A stretch of DNA of 64,000 nucleotides from Dactylis glomerata (lineage: Eukaryota > Streptophyta > Magnoliopsida > Poales > Poaceae): contig QXEO01001565.1 of NCBI GenBank assembly GCA_007115705.1, forward strand, positions 1,386,960-1,450,959, given 5' to 3'. Below the pieces are notes generated by a model that did not search any database, was not told where the DNA came from, and saw nothing but the letters and a program-made list of their open reading frames with translations. This document shows positions 46,199 through 55,954 of the stretch, piece by piece (position 1 is the first letter of the stretch; every line of letters begins with the position of its first letter). Position numbers and translations under genes: made by a program.

Positions 46199-48284
46199 CC
46201 TATTTTAGCCAAGAAACCAAATACCACTGCAAAGAAACTAATGACAGACTTGGAAAAGAATTACCCCATTAAGTTGAAGTATACTACAGTGTGGAAGGCA
46301 AAGAAAAGGGCAATGAAAGAGTTATATGGTGATTGGGCAAACACCTTCAGAATGCTTTTTAACTTTAAAGCAGAAGTTGAAATGAGGTCACCTGGAAGTG
46401 TTGTGGAGATAGATACTGAGGTTACAGCAGATGGGAAAGTATATTTCTCCAAATTTTTCATGGCTTTGAAGCCTTGCATAGATGGCTTCAAAGCAGGCTG
46501 CCGTCCATATTTGAGCATAGACTCAACATTTTTGACTGGCAAGTGGAATGGTCAACTTGCAGCTTGCAATGCTTTAGATGGACACAATTGGATATTCCCT
46601 GTGGCAATTGGCATGTTTTAGTCCGAGACAGAGGCTTCATGGACATGGTTCATGATGCAGTTGAAAAGATGCATAGGGCCAGTCTCACCTTTGGCATTTC
46701 ACACTGATGCATGCAAAGGGCTTGAGAATGCAGTGAAGAATGTTTTTCCCCATTCTGAACAGAGGGAGTGCTTTGGCCATATGTGGATGAATATTATAAG
46801 GAAATTCAAAGGAGATGTTTATGGCAGGTTGTGGCCAGCAGCAAGGAGCTACACTAAATCAACACATACATGTCATGTTGGTAAGATAAAGGAAGAAGAC
46901 TGCACATTTGCCCCTTGGATGGACCAATACCATTCTCTATTATGGTATAGGTCTGGATTTAACACTGACATCAAGTGTGATCATATAAACAACAATTTGG
47001 CAGAAAGTTTTAACAACAGAATTAAGGACTTCAAAGAGTTGCCTGTCCATGACATGGTTGACCAGATCAGGATCATGATCATGAAGTTGTGGCAATTGAG
47101 AAGAAGCCTTGCTGATCTTCTGCAAGGGGATAAGTTGCCTACTGTAGTGCAGCAGGTAGTCAACAGGAGCAGAAATCTTCATAATTTGTGTGTGAAAAAA
47201 TCATCACTGTTTGGTGCTGAAGTTAGAGATACTAAGACTGGAAGAAGGCATGTTGTTAACACTGATTTGCATGAATGCAGTTGCAATGAGTGGCAACACA
47301 CTGGAAAACCTTGTGAACATGCAATACTTTTTTTAGCCTCCAAACCCAGGCTAAATATGCACCCATATTTGCATGAATATTATTCAGTACAAAAATTCAA
47401 GGCAGCATATGCAAATCCAATTCCACCACTTACAGATCAGTCTCAGTGGCCTGAAGTTGATATTCAATTCACCTTGTCCCCTCCTTTGATGAGAAGAAAG
47501 GCTGGCAGGCCTCAATAGAGTAGATTCAAGGCTTGGTTTGAGAAAGGTGATAGCAGAAAGAAGGGAATAAAAGATGAAAAGAATAATGGCAAGCCAAAAA
47601 GGGCACAAAAAGGTAACAAAAATAGATGCAAGAGATGTGAAGAACTTGGTCACCGAGCTGGATCAGCCAAATGTTGCTACACTCCTTCAAAGTATGTCCT
47701 TGTTCATCCAAAAAATTCATTCAAAAGGCTTTTGTTTATGTTTATGATGATTATTTGCAATTAACAAACCCATTTTGCTTTTCAGAAAGGATGATTTTGA
47801 GCCCCTTGTGGTTGAAACTTGCTGGCCAACAAAAAAAGCAAGAATTGGGGGGTTAGAAAGAAGAGAACTGAGCAGATTGTGTTAAGTTGTGATAAAAGAG
47901 TGCAAAATTAGCCACCTGAATCACTTTTGGATGTGCCAGCTGCTGGATTGGATGCAATTATGGATGTGCAAGAAGAAGCACATTTGGATTCAATTCAAGC
48001 TCAAGATGAAGTTGTTTTGGAGGTTCACATGCAAATTGAATCAAATTTGGAGTTGCAAACTGAACCTGTTCAGATGCAAATTGAATCAAATTTGGATTCA
48101 ATTCCAGCTTAAGGTAGTGTTATGCTTGGGGGGCCTTCTGAAAGTGAAGATCCAAAGAAAACAAGGAGCATGGTTGTTCTTCTTGGTGGAGATCCAACAA
48201 TAACAAGTGAAGAACCTACTTGCAAGAGCAAGAAAAAGAGTGGAAAGAGGAAGAAATCGAGTGCAAAGAGGACGTGATGTAATT

Positions 48285-49680
48285 TTTATGATACTAAGTT
48301 GATTGCAAACTTATGTGATGTATGTTTGTTTGAGCTTTCATTCGTGAAAACTTATAATTTATAATAATGCTACTTGTACTTGAATTTGAGCCAAAATTCA
48401 AATTTGATGCTAAATTTGAATTTCAACCTATGTATCTATTTGCACTTTTATATGTTTGTTTGACCTTTCAATGCTTTCTCATATATCATACACATCCCGT
48501 GATCAATCCGATCCCTTTTGCTGCCCCCAACACTAAGACATGAGAAATGTGCTAGAAATGAGCTCCAAAGCTAGGCTAAACGACCCCATTTCTAACCAAC
48601 TTTTTTTCGACATTGTCTAAATCTTCCCAAAAAAACATATTAGCTTCCATTCTGCAAACATAGGATAAATCCGAAGAAAGATTTATTTTTTGGATTAATC
48701 TTCTATTTATTTTTTTATTTTCTAAAACAATGCTTTAATTCAAAATCATTAATAAAATACGTTTTAGACATGAAAATGAAAAAATAACTTCAGATCCTGT
48801 GTAGTTGCATCAAAATGAATCTAGATTGAGGTTTTCAAAATTTTCAATTTTCAAAACCCCAAAACTCTACTCTCTCCTTTGAACTCTCTGCCAACCTTAC
48901 TGGAGGTTGTTCATTTTGTGAAGGTTTTTTCATACAAATAGTAGTATACCAAGTTTATATTTTTTTTGGTAACTATATCACATAACATGACTATGTGCGA
49001 AGGTTTTATATTTTTTCAATTTTTTTGAATTAGTTACACCCATTTGAAATTTGGTCAAACTCTCACAAAACCACGTTGACTGCCTGCGCCGAGCAGGGAC
49101 CGTCCATCTAACCCTAACGCTGAACTTCAAACGTCGGATCTGTCTTCTAGAAGGAATATGCGGGTAGATTCGATGGCAATCCGCGGGAGCCCCTGTTCTG
49201 AGCTCTGATTGGTTGGAAGGAGCTGACGGCAGCTATCAGGCGATCCGCGGGAGGGCCGGTGCTAAGCTGTGATTGGTTGGAAGAATCTAAGGGCAGCTAT
49301 ATCAGGCGATCCGCGGGAGGGCCGTACCCCAACGTAGCCGCCCGTTAACATGCATGCGCGCGCGCAGCCAGCAGCCCGTGTCCATGCAGCGTCGCAGTCT
49401 AGCAATTTTAGGTTTGAAAAGGAAGCACGCGGGCTGGTGCAGTAGCATGTCGCAAGGCAGCGATTACATCTCCACGCGGGCGTGTCGCTTGGTCGGCCGG
49501 GTCATAGGTTTACCCGTTGTGTAACACACAGAAACAAATCCAAACGCTACTCAATTCAAGCCGATCGATGGAGTCACGCAGCTTTAGAGTCACGCGCCGA
49601 ATGGAGTCAAAGGGCCTCGATTCTGTGCGACGTTTTGGTGGACGTTTGTGCCAACTTAATGCCACGAAGATGAGGCGAAA
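48285..49680. other. MULE-1 internal spacer with a short tandem duplication
   Basis: This AT-rich stretch (48285-49090) holds no gene. At about 49170-49330 a roughly 70-bp unit (ggcgatccgcgggagggcc, then 'tgattggttggaaga') is repeated about two and a half times. Confidence 0.6.
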
Positions 49681-49832
49681 CCCTAGCATCGATTCAACGC
49701 TCCTCGTCGCCTATTTAAACCACCCACAAACCAACCCACCAGATCACACACCACCCCACCGTTCGCCGCCACCACCACCACCGGGCACCACCACTCAAGC
49801 AAGGGTAAGGTCCACCGTTCACCATCACCACC

Positions 49833-50234
49833 ATGCAGTACAACGGCCCAACCTGGCTCCGCCCTGCCACCGTCCCCGAGCTGCCGTTCAACGGTAGGAT
49901 CGTGGAGAGATCACTCAGGGTTTGGGCAATCTCAAGGTGGAGAGGCGCAAGGGAGCTCGCCGAGTTCTTCCTTGCGGCCGGCTACCGCCACCTCCCAAGA
50001 GGCACGCCGCCGATGTTCACCCTGCAGAACCAGTACGACGACCACGCCACCCACGTCATCGGCCTCATCGTCACGTTCACCAACCCCTTTGACGCCCACT
50101 ATCTCCTCTGTCAGGTGTACTGGTGTGGATGCGAGTTCATCGCATTCACCACCTACAACGTCTTCACCAACTTCTACAACATCTTCCCCACTGTGAATGG
50201 CATGCACGCTCTCCCCTACAAGGACGAAGAGTGA
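49833..50234 (+). CDS. Unrecognised 133-aa protein, MULE-1 cargo
   Basis: This intronless frame has a gene-like setting: TATA-like 'ctatttaaa' at about 49710, then ATG in a strong context (accaccATGCAG) and GC-rich codons. The protein begins MQYNGPTWLRPATVPELPF and is rich in aromatic residues, with a Cys pair (YWCGCEF) and the repeated pattern FTTYNVFTNFYNIF. It lacks a signal peptide and obvious membrane helix, and I recognise no family. The frame ends TGA after an acidic KDEE. The gene lies between the decayed transposase and the convergent zf-GRF gene. Unlike its neighbours it has no internal stop, so it may be a recent capture or under selection. It could also be a fragment of a host gene. 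Confidence 0.5.
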   Translation: MQYNGPTWLRPATVPELPFNGRIVERSLRVWAISRWRGARELAEFFLAAGYRHLPRGTPPMFTLQNQYDDHATHVIGLIVTFTNPFDAHYLLCQVYWCGCEFIAFTTYNVFTNFYNIFPTVNGMHALPYKDEE

Positions 50235-50499
50235 GAGGCCAAGGAGTGGCCAAGGAGAAGGGGTGCGGCGAGAAGATGAAGAAGAAGGAGACCCGAAGAA
50301 GAAGACGTTCTGTTGCATGTGTCGGGTTATAGTTAACCCAAGTTATGTTGTTATCGGGTTATACTAGACCCTAGTTTTTATATTTCTATGTATGTGTCTG
50401 TCGTATGTGTCGGGTTATAGTTAACCCAACTTATGTTGTTATCGGGGTCCCGTTGTTATCGTTTTATTAATGTAATCGTGCTTATAGTTCGTGCAAAAA

Positions 50500-51030
50500 T
50501 CCCGAGTCATAACAGATACCGACACATAAAAACAAGTCTATAAATTTGAATGAGAGAATCACTTGTGCATAAAAATAAGGGCACCCAAAAATAAGAAAAG
50601 CACTTTTGCATGAAAAAGAAACTACACTTGTGCATAAAAAAGTAGACTATTAAATTCCTCTAGAAATTTTCAACAAAAAGAAACTAGACTTGTGCATAAA
50701 AAGAAGTCTATAAGTTCTCACATAAAAATGAGAGAAGCACTAGTTTGTCACAAAGTTTTCTTTTTTCCCGAGACTATAAATTTTCAATAAAAATAAGTCT
50801 ATAAATTTAAATGAGAGAAGGACTTGTTCATAAAAACCTCTGCATAAAAACAAGTCTATAAATTTGAATTATAGAAGCACTTGTGCATGAAAATAAGAAG
50901 CACTTGTGCATGAAAAAGATACTATACTTTTGCATAAAAAAGTAGTCTATTAAATTCCTCTATAAATTTTCAACAAAAAGAAACTAGACTTGTGCATAAA
51001 AATAAGTCTATAAATTTTTGTCCAACTACC
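50500..51030. repeat. Degenerate AT-rich tandem repeats in MULE-1
   Basis: Phrases such as 'aagtctataaatttgaat', 'cacttgtgcataaaaa' and 'caacaaaaagaaactagact' recur irregularly, with a larger near-duplication (about 50595-50710 against 50895-51010). No coding potential. Confidence 0.7.
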
Positions 51031-51431
51031 GAGACTTAGCCACAAAGTTTGTCCAATTTACGTTTGCATACAAGCATTTCTATAAGTATATTTTTTTTGG
51101 CATACATTGGTGCATATAAACAAGTGTTGCATTCACTAGTTAAACACATTGCACGTTGAGCAGATGTTTTTTTTTGCCGCACGTGGAGGTCATTTACTAT
51201 TGGGCCTGGCCAGCATTTTATTTGGGCCTGGCCTTTCCTAGCACTACCCTGCACACTCGACACTGACGACACTGATGAATGCTTGCACTGATGAACTGAA
51301 GAAACTAAAACAGGGGAAACAAAGCATCTTGAATTTTGCCGGAATTTGTGTTCCATTTTATTCAATTCAAAGCTACATAACATTACATCCATCAACCATT
51401 CTGACTATTACTCGACACTGATTCGCATTGT

Positions 51432-52025
51432 CTAACGACTAATGATCAGGAGATAAACAAAACCGAGAAAAATAGCACACAAATAAAAAATTCCGGCCAT
51501 CACATTGCCTTGCTTCTTCAATTCGATAATTTGCTTCATCTGCTTGTTAATTTTCTTCAGCTCGGCCTTCACTTCCGCATACCCCACAGTACCAACTGAA
51601 ATGGGGTCGCCAGATGCCAAATGCTCCATCACCGACGTGTTCTCGAGCTCCCTGGGTGCGCACTCCAGCCGTATCCGCTCGATGTACACATCAAGCCACT
51701 CAAAATGCCCACATTTTGGCAGATCCTGAAATTTCAGATATGAACCCTAAATCCAAAATTGAATACAAATCCCAATTTCTAATCAAAAACAACAAATTGG
51801 AGCCCAATTGGAGCTGGGTAAATTTAGATCTCACCTTCCCTGCCTCTGGTTTACTCTCACACTTCATAAATTCCCGACCAAGGTTCCCATTCTTATCGGT
51901 GGTTGAGACCAGCCGCTTCAGGGGCGCCGTACGGGGGCAATCAGGGCACCGCGTCATCGGCACCGCGTCATCGGTACCGCACCATACCGAGGCCAGCGGC
52001 GGGAGGATGTACCGGAGCTCGACAT
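51432..52025 (-). pseudogene. GRF zinc-finger, coiled-coil, tail-anchor gene, MULE-1 cargo (one frameshift)
   Basis: It is read from the right TIR inward. Exon 1 starts at complement 52025 (MSSSGTSSRRWPRYGAVPMT) and runs to 51835. A GT..AG intron (51834-51726) follows, then exon 2 (51725-51432). The zf-GRF is TRCPDCPR...NGNLGREFMKCES...KCGHFEWLDVYIERI. A heptad coiled coil follows (VKAELKKINKQMKQIIELKK), then a C-terminal hydrophobic segment (MAGIFYLCAIFLGFVYLLI) with a short ISR tail, a tail-anchor-like layout. The only break seen is a 14-bp tandem duplication (about 51944-51971, ccgcgtcatcggca twice), which shifts the frame between the start codon and the finger. Known GRF fingers bind single-stranded DNA. 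Its homolog with identical intron position is at 14520-15116 in MULE-2. Confidence 0.82.
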
Positions 52026-52174
52026 CACAGCTTATCCAGCTCAGCGTCGCCGGTGTTGCCACGCTTAGTCGCCGGAGAAGAAGAAGAAGAAAGGGGATCG
52101 GAGGATGGCACGGGCAGTGGCGAATGGCTCGGGCAAGACGATGGATCCGGCTCCTATTTTCTTTCACGCCGTGA

Positions 52175-52340
52175 CCTGGATAAGTTGTGGGACCCATGAT
52201 TTGAGGTGGAAATGTGGTGGGACCCTTGCTCATAAGACATCCTGTGGGAACCACCACGCTGAGCTGGATAAGCTGTGGGTCCTGCTCTCAAAACCGCCTC
52301 TGGCCATCACCACGCTCAGCTTGATAAGCTGTGGGTCCCG
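52175..52340 (-). promoter_or_regulatory. Repeated motif upstream of the MULE-1 zf-GRF gene
   Basis: On the minus strand, GGACCCACAGCTTATC-type motifs occur at the complement of about 52320-52340, 52264-52283 and 52175-52195 between TIR and start codon. They match the motifs at 14341 and 14371 in MULE-2. Confidence 0.5.
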
Positions 52341-52369
52341 CATGGCCCAGGTAAATCCAATTCTTAAGC

Positions 52370-52486
52370 TGTTGTCGCATTGGGGCAATTCTTTTGCATA
52401 CAGACGTCGCATGTGGGCTATTCGTTCGAACGACATCGCATGTGAGCGAATTCCCTGCAAAGACGTCGCATGTGGGCTATCAGCCC
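52370..52486 (-). repeat. MULE-1 right TIR with four iterons
   Basis: It is the inverse complement of the left TIR, with four TAGCCCACATGCGACGT-like copies. It ends at 52486 before the duplicated target ATTGTCGTG. Confidence 0.85.
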
Positions 52487-53334
52487 ATTGTCGTGGCAAC
52501 GTCCTTATGATCCTACGAGACTCGCAAGCTACATACGATATCATCCCGCTGCCGGGGAATCCCTGTGATGACGAATGTGATGGCGAATACTGTGGATGCA
52601 TGTACCGGCTTCCTACTAGGTCCGTTTTAGCAAGTTACGAGAAAGGGATTCGATATGTGGAACTCAACACGTTCCAACTCCAGGTATGGACACTGACGGA
52701 ATGAGCTGATGAGGAGCCAAGCTGGAGGATGACACATGATGCCAATCTTAGTCCTTACCATATTCAGTTAGAACACTCGCTGTTATCTATACGATTAATG
52801 GTGCCACGTGAGATAGTAGAAAGCAGAAGAGGACGAATTAGCTTGTTCGACTATGGATCTTATACTTACAAAGCCCTCTTTGATGAGGAGGATGGAAAAA
52901 GCGAAGAAGATCATGATGATGGTTGTGGTGGTGGGGGGGATGATGATGATGATAATGATGGTGGTGATGATGATGATAATGATGGTGATGATGATTGTGG
53001 TGGTGGTGGTGGTGATGAAAAGGAAGAGGAAGATTCTGAGTGCTCGTGGAAATCAGATGAGGACAACTTTATTGATATGGACAAAAGTACCATCTATCTT
53101 GCGCCACTATACTCGTATGAGTCCATCAGGATTATAGGTGTGCATACATACAAAGACGTCCTCCTCCTCCATATTAAGGGCAGTGTTGTGGCATACCATC
53201 TTAGCATCTCAAGAATGCAGTGCTTAGTACATCAACCTATTGAAAATTTCTTCCCTGCGAACAGGGTTTGTCGCACATTTCCTTACCGCCCGTGCTATGT
53301 TGACATGCTCTCGTCAAGGAAGATGACCATATAG

Positions 53335-54965
53335 AACATAGAGGGGCTCATGATGTTAGGCAAAGAATTTTCTTGGGCTTAAGAAAGAGCTAGACCCTTG
53401 GCGAGGATTTGAGGGCTCAAAAAGTAACCTTTCTTTGGTTCATTTCATGTTTCTTTATTTTGTTGACAAAACTGCTCTACATATGATTCAACCAATACGA
53501 TCTTTATTTTGTATGTATGCAGACCTATAATCCCTTCGATCCGTGGGGTCTAAAATAAGATGTGACGGCGAGGAAATTCTAGCTATCATGGGTTTAGGAT
53601 AGAGAAGTGACTATTATCTAAGTAGACGCCATTGATTACTATGAAAAAAGTGGTGACGCACCTTCTAGACATTGCTGGTTATTACGTTTAAATATGTCAA
53701 CCATTTGCAAGCATATGTTGCCACTTCGTTCACGAAAATGGAGATGTGCCTATTTTTCAGTTTCACACCTAATTTTGGCATAAGGTAGCTGGGTAGTGGT
53801 TGTAAGTAGTGACTGGCCTATATACACGTACGTTGATGAAACCATCTCTAAATTTGATATACTTGCAGTGAAATCGACATGTGTTTTGTTAACTAACAAC
53901 ATAGATATTTTGACAACAAACAAAACTAAAAGCATATAACAATCTAAGAAGAGACACCATCATCAATCAATAGAACGCATCAGAACCATCCACATGCAGA
54001 ATAAAATGAAAATCTATTAATCATTGCCCCAACTATAACTAGCAGGTCACTAAAGCATTAAGCATAAAGGCCATGTTCATATTAATCTATGCACACATGT
54101 TTAAGAATAAACTTTAACCACCCATTTCTTCACAAAATATGAGATATATGTCAATAAAACCATACCATTGTGAAAAGATGTTTTTGATGGTGCAATTTTT
54201 TTGAGATATTATTCATCTTTTTTTGTTTTGAAAATGGCACCCCAGCCTCTGCATCAATCGATGCAAAAAGTAATGGTTGAAGTTTTTCTTACACTACATA
54301 TGTGTCTGTTAAACTAAACCGGAGGGATTAGTATAGTGAATATTAATGAACCAGATGACCCCTAATGTTAGTAAATAACCTTCACTCCTCAGAGTATGAA
54401 GATTAATGAACCGGCGAGACCTCGCTTTAGATGACATGAATGTTACTCCTACAAATGAACGTTGCCGCAAAGGAATCCTGTCGGTGCTACGAAGGAGCAC
54501 CAGTTGTGCTACGAGGGTGTGCAATGATGCCATAGGTGGGAGGCATTGGTACCATTGATGGGACACATCGCTACAATGAGGGAAGGAGGGGGCGGCCATT
54601 CGACCATCGGGGAGAGGTGGTGCGGAAAGAAGGGAGCGCGGTGTGCCAACATTGCCGTTGGAGCGAAGATATTTTGGAGCGAAGATATTGCCAGTGAGGT
54701 CTCGCCAAACTTTTTGTCCAACGAGGACAATGCAAGCTGATGATGGCTGGGATGTGTTTGCTACGATCTCTACGTACTTGTCTAGTTGAGGACAACTGAG
54801 ATCTTTCGGTGTATGTGCGCTTGGGGATTTGCTACGAACAGGTTTTCTTTTTTTGCTTCAACGGAAGTTGGAATGACAAATTGGACAAATATTGCCCTTT
54901 AAAGGCAAGGGATCGGGGGAATTATCCCCTGAAGACGCCAAGCACGGCGGAAAGACAGGAGATGC
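53335..54965. other. Unassigned DNA downstream of the F-box pseudogene
   Basis: It contains the former F-box 3' region and AT-rich spacer. No gene, RNA or clear transposon terminus is visible. Confidence 0.5.
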
Positions 54966-54981
54966 GTGTGAATGCGTACAT

Positions 54982-55938
54982 TTTAAAAAAAAAAATCCAA
55001 AATGAACTTACAAAGATTATACATTTAAAAAATCTGAAGCCACCACACAACACCTACACACCTGACCATGAGCGAAAAACATGCCAACAGGGTCTTATGC
55101 CCGGAAACACACAAACCCCTGATGTACTAGAAACCGGGAAACATCGCATATCCCGAGACCCACTAAGTGAAACGGGAGCGCTCATATGTGCTAGTAGATT
55201 CTTAACGAGTGCCTCATGCACACGCTACAGAAGCCATCATCTCCAACGAACCGCCGAGCAATCTTCGGGGTCAATATCCGCATAAACTCCATTGTTCTTG
55301 TCATCGATGCCGCCATGGCACCAAACAGCCCCACCACCCTGCGCAAGTCCATCAATCCACCTCAGACACCAAGTCCTCGCTGCACCACGCCGCCAAGAAA
55401 CAAAGTCGATGATGAAGGAGATGTACATCGCTCCGCCCCTTGCCACCTCCATCCAGTGGCCGCTCCTAAAACAATGCCCCCATAGGGGAGAGCGACGCCG
55501 AGAACGCCGCCATCCGATCTAGAAAATCTTGGGTTTCCCCCAGAGCGTCTCGAGCGAGAAGACGAGGTCTGCTTGGACGATGCCTTCAACAAGGTGACGG
55601 CGCGTATACGCCGCCATCGTCCGCCATGACCGGAGTCGGAGCTCTGTTTTCACCGGCAGCCGCACCTCCCCAACTCGTAGATGGATGGAGCTCCACCAAA
55701 TTCGCAGATTGGCTCCGCACAAGCCCCCCACCGCATCACCGTATGGCCAAAAGCCATAACGGCGACGAACAGTGGGAGCCAAAGATCCACGGCCAGTCGC
55801 CACCGCCACCTCCTCTACGAGGACAAGGGGGTCACCACCGCTGCCGCATGCCCGGGGGCGCCGCCCCGACCACCGCCGCCACGAAACACCCTGGCGCCAC
55901 CCCAGCGAGTCCGCTGCCGCGACCGCCTCCCAAACACC
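54982..55938 (-). mobile_element. Retroposed segment with 16-bp target duplication
   Basis: An exact 16-bp repeat GTGTGAATGCGTACAT flanks this 957-bp segment (54966-54981 and 55939-55954). Long exact target duplications are typical of LINE-type (TPRT) insertion. The minus-strand 5' part is GC-rich and G-skewed like LINE leader regions. At the other end there is a T/A-rich run (about 54982-54995), not a clean A-tail. No endonuclease or reverse transcriptase is present, so it may be a truncated LINE or a retroposed transcript. Confidence 0.65.
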
Positions 55939-55954
55939 GTGTGAATGCGTACAT

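Larger units (their letters stand above)
38371..48284 (+). pseudogene. MURA-type (MuDR) transposase, broken and split by element C
   Basis: Coding starts around ATG 38371 with an unresolved early intron. An N-terminal PB1-like region (about 38540-38800) is followed by the Mutator DNA-binding region (39240-39560; VGRLFPTMDEFRMCFRTYAV, YAKCKGF). Element C interrupts at 39585. Coding resumes at 46199 in frame with the MULE catalytic domain (LSIDSTFLTGKWNGQLAACN first Asp; FHTDACKGLENAV second Asp). A SWIM zinc finger (CSCNEWQHTGKPCEHA, about 47277-47324) and a CCHC-like zinc knuckle (CKRCEELGHRAGSAKC, about 47629-47676) follow, then a likely intron (47692-47785) and a poorly defined tail. In-frame stops: TAG 38932-38934, TAG 46619-46621 (inside the DDE domain), TAG 47516-47518. 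The product would cut the TIRs; this copy is dead. Confidence 0.92.
37888..52486. mobile_element. MULE-1: Mutator-like element with transposase pseudogene and cargo genes
   Basis: Both ends begin GGGCTGATAGCCCACATGCG, inverted over about 115 bp. A perfect 9-bp duplication ATTGTCGTG flanks the element (37879-37887, 52487-52495). Total length is 14599 bp; without the nested LTR element C and its duplication it is about 7.98 kb. Contents: decayed MURA-type transposase on plus from the left TIR, an unrecognised intronless ORF (49833-50234), and a zf-GRF gene on minus from the right TIR. Transposase and zf-GRF genes converge from opposite TIRs, as mudrA and mudrB do in maize MuDR. It disrupts the F-box gene. 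Confidence 0.95.
36991..53334 (+). pseudogene. F-box protein gene disrupted by MULE-1
   Basis: The 5' part (36991-37878) encodes an F-box (about residues 8-45, RLPYDLLVDILGRLQCGDLA, CRAWRTAV) and the start of a grass F-box-associated region (HCNGLLLLTNSDSSFFYVCN). A low-complexity Glu/Gln stretch follows (about 200-235). MULE-1 sits in the coding sequence at 37888. The 3' part resumes at 52487 (from the 9-bp duplication: HCRGNVLMILRDSQATYDII), with TGA at 52702-52704, then continues in the same frame (DEEPSWRMTHDANLSPYHIQ) to TAG at 53332-53334. It includes an acidic Asp/Gly-rich repeat (52913-53020). A G16 run (37850-37865) just before the insertion puts the upstream frame out of phase with the downstream part. 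F-box proteins recruit substrates to SCF ubiquitin ligases; this allele cannot make the full protein. Confidence 0.88.

Noticed and set aside
51700..52257. A 185-codon minus-strand ORF starting at 52257 as the zf-GRF protein start
   Set aside because: Its N-terminus has no match in the MULE-2 homolog. The start at 52025 in another frame matches that homolog, and the 14-bp duplication explains the shift.
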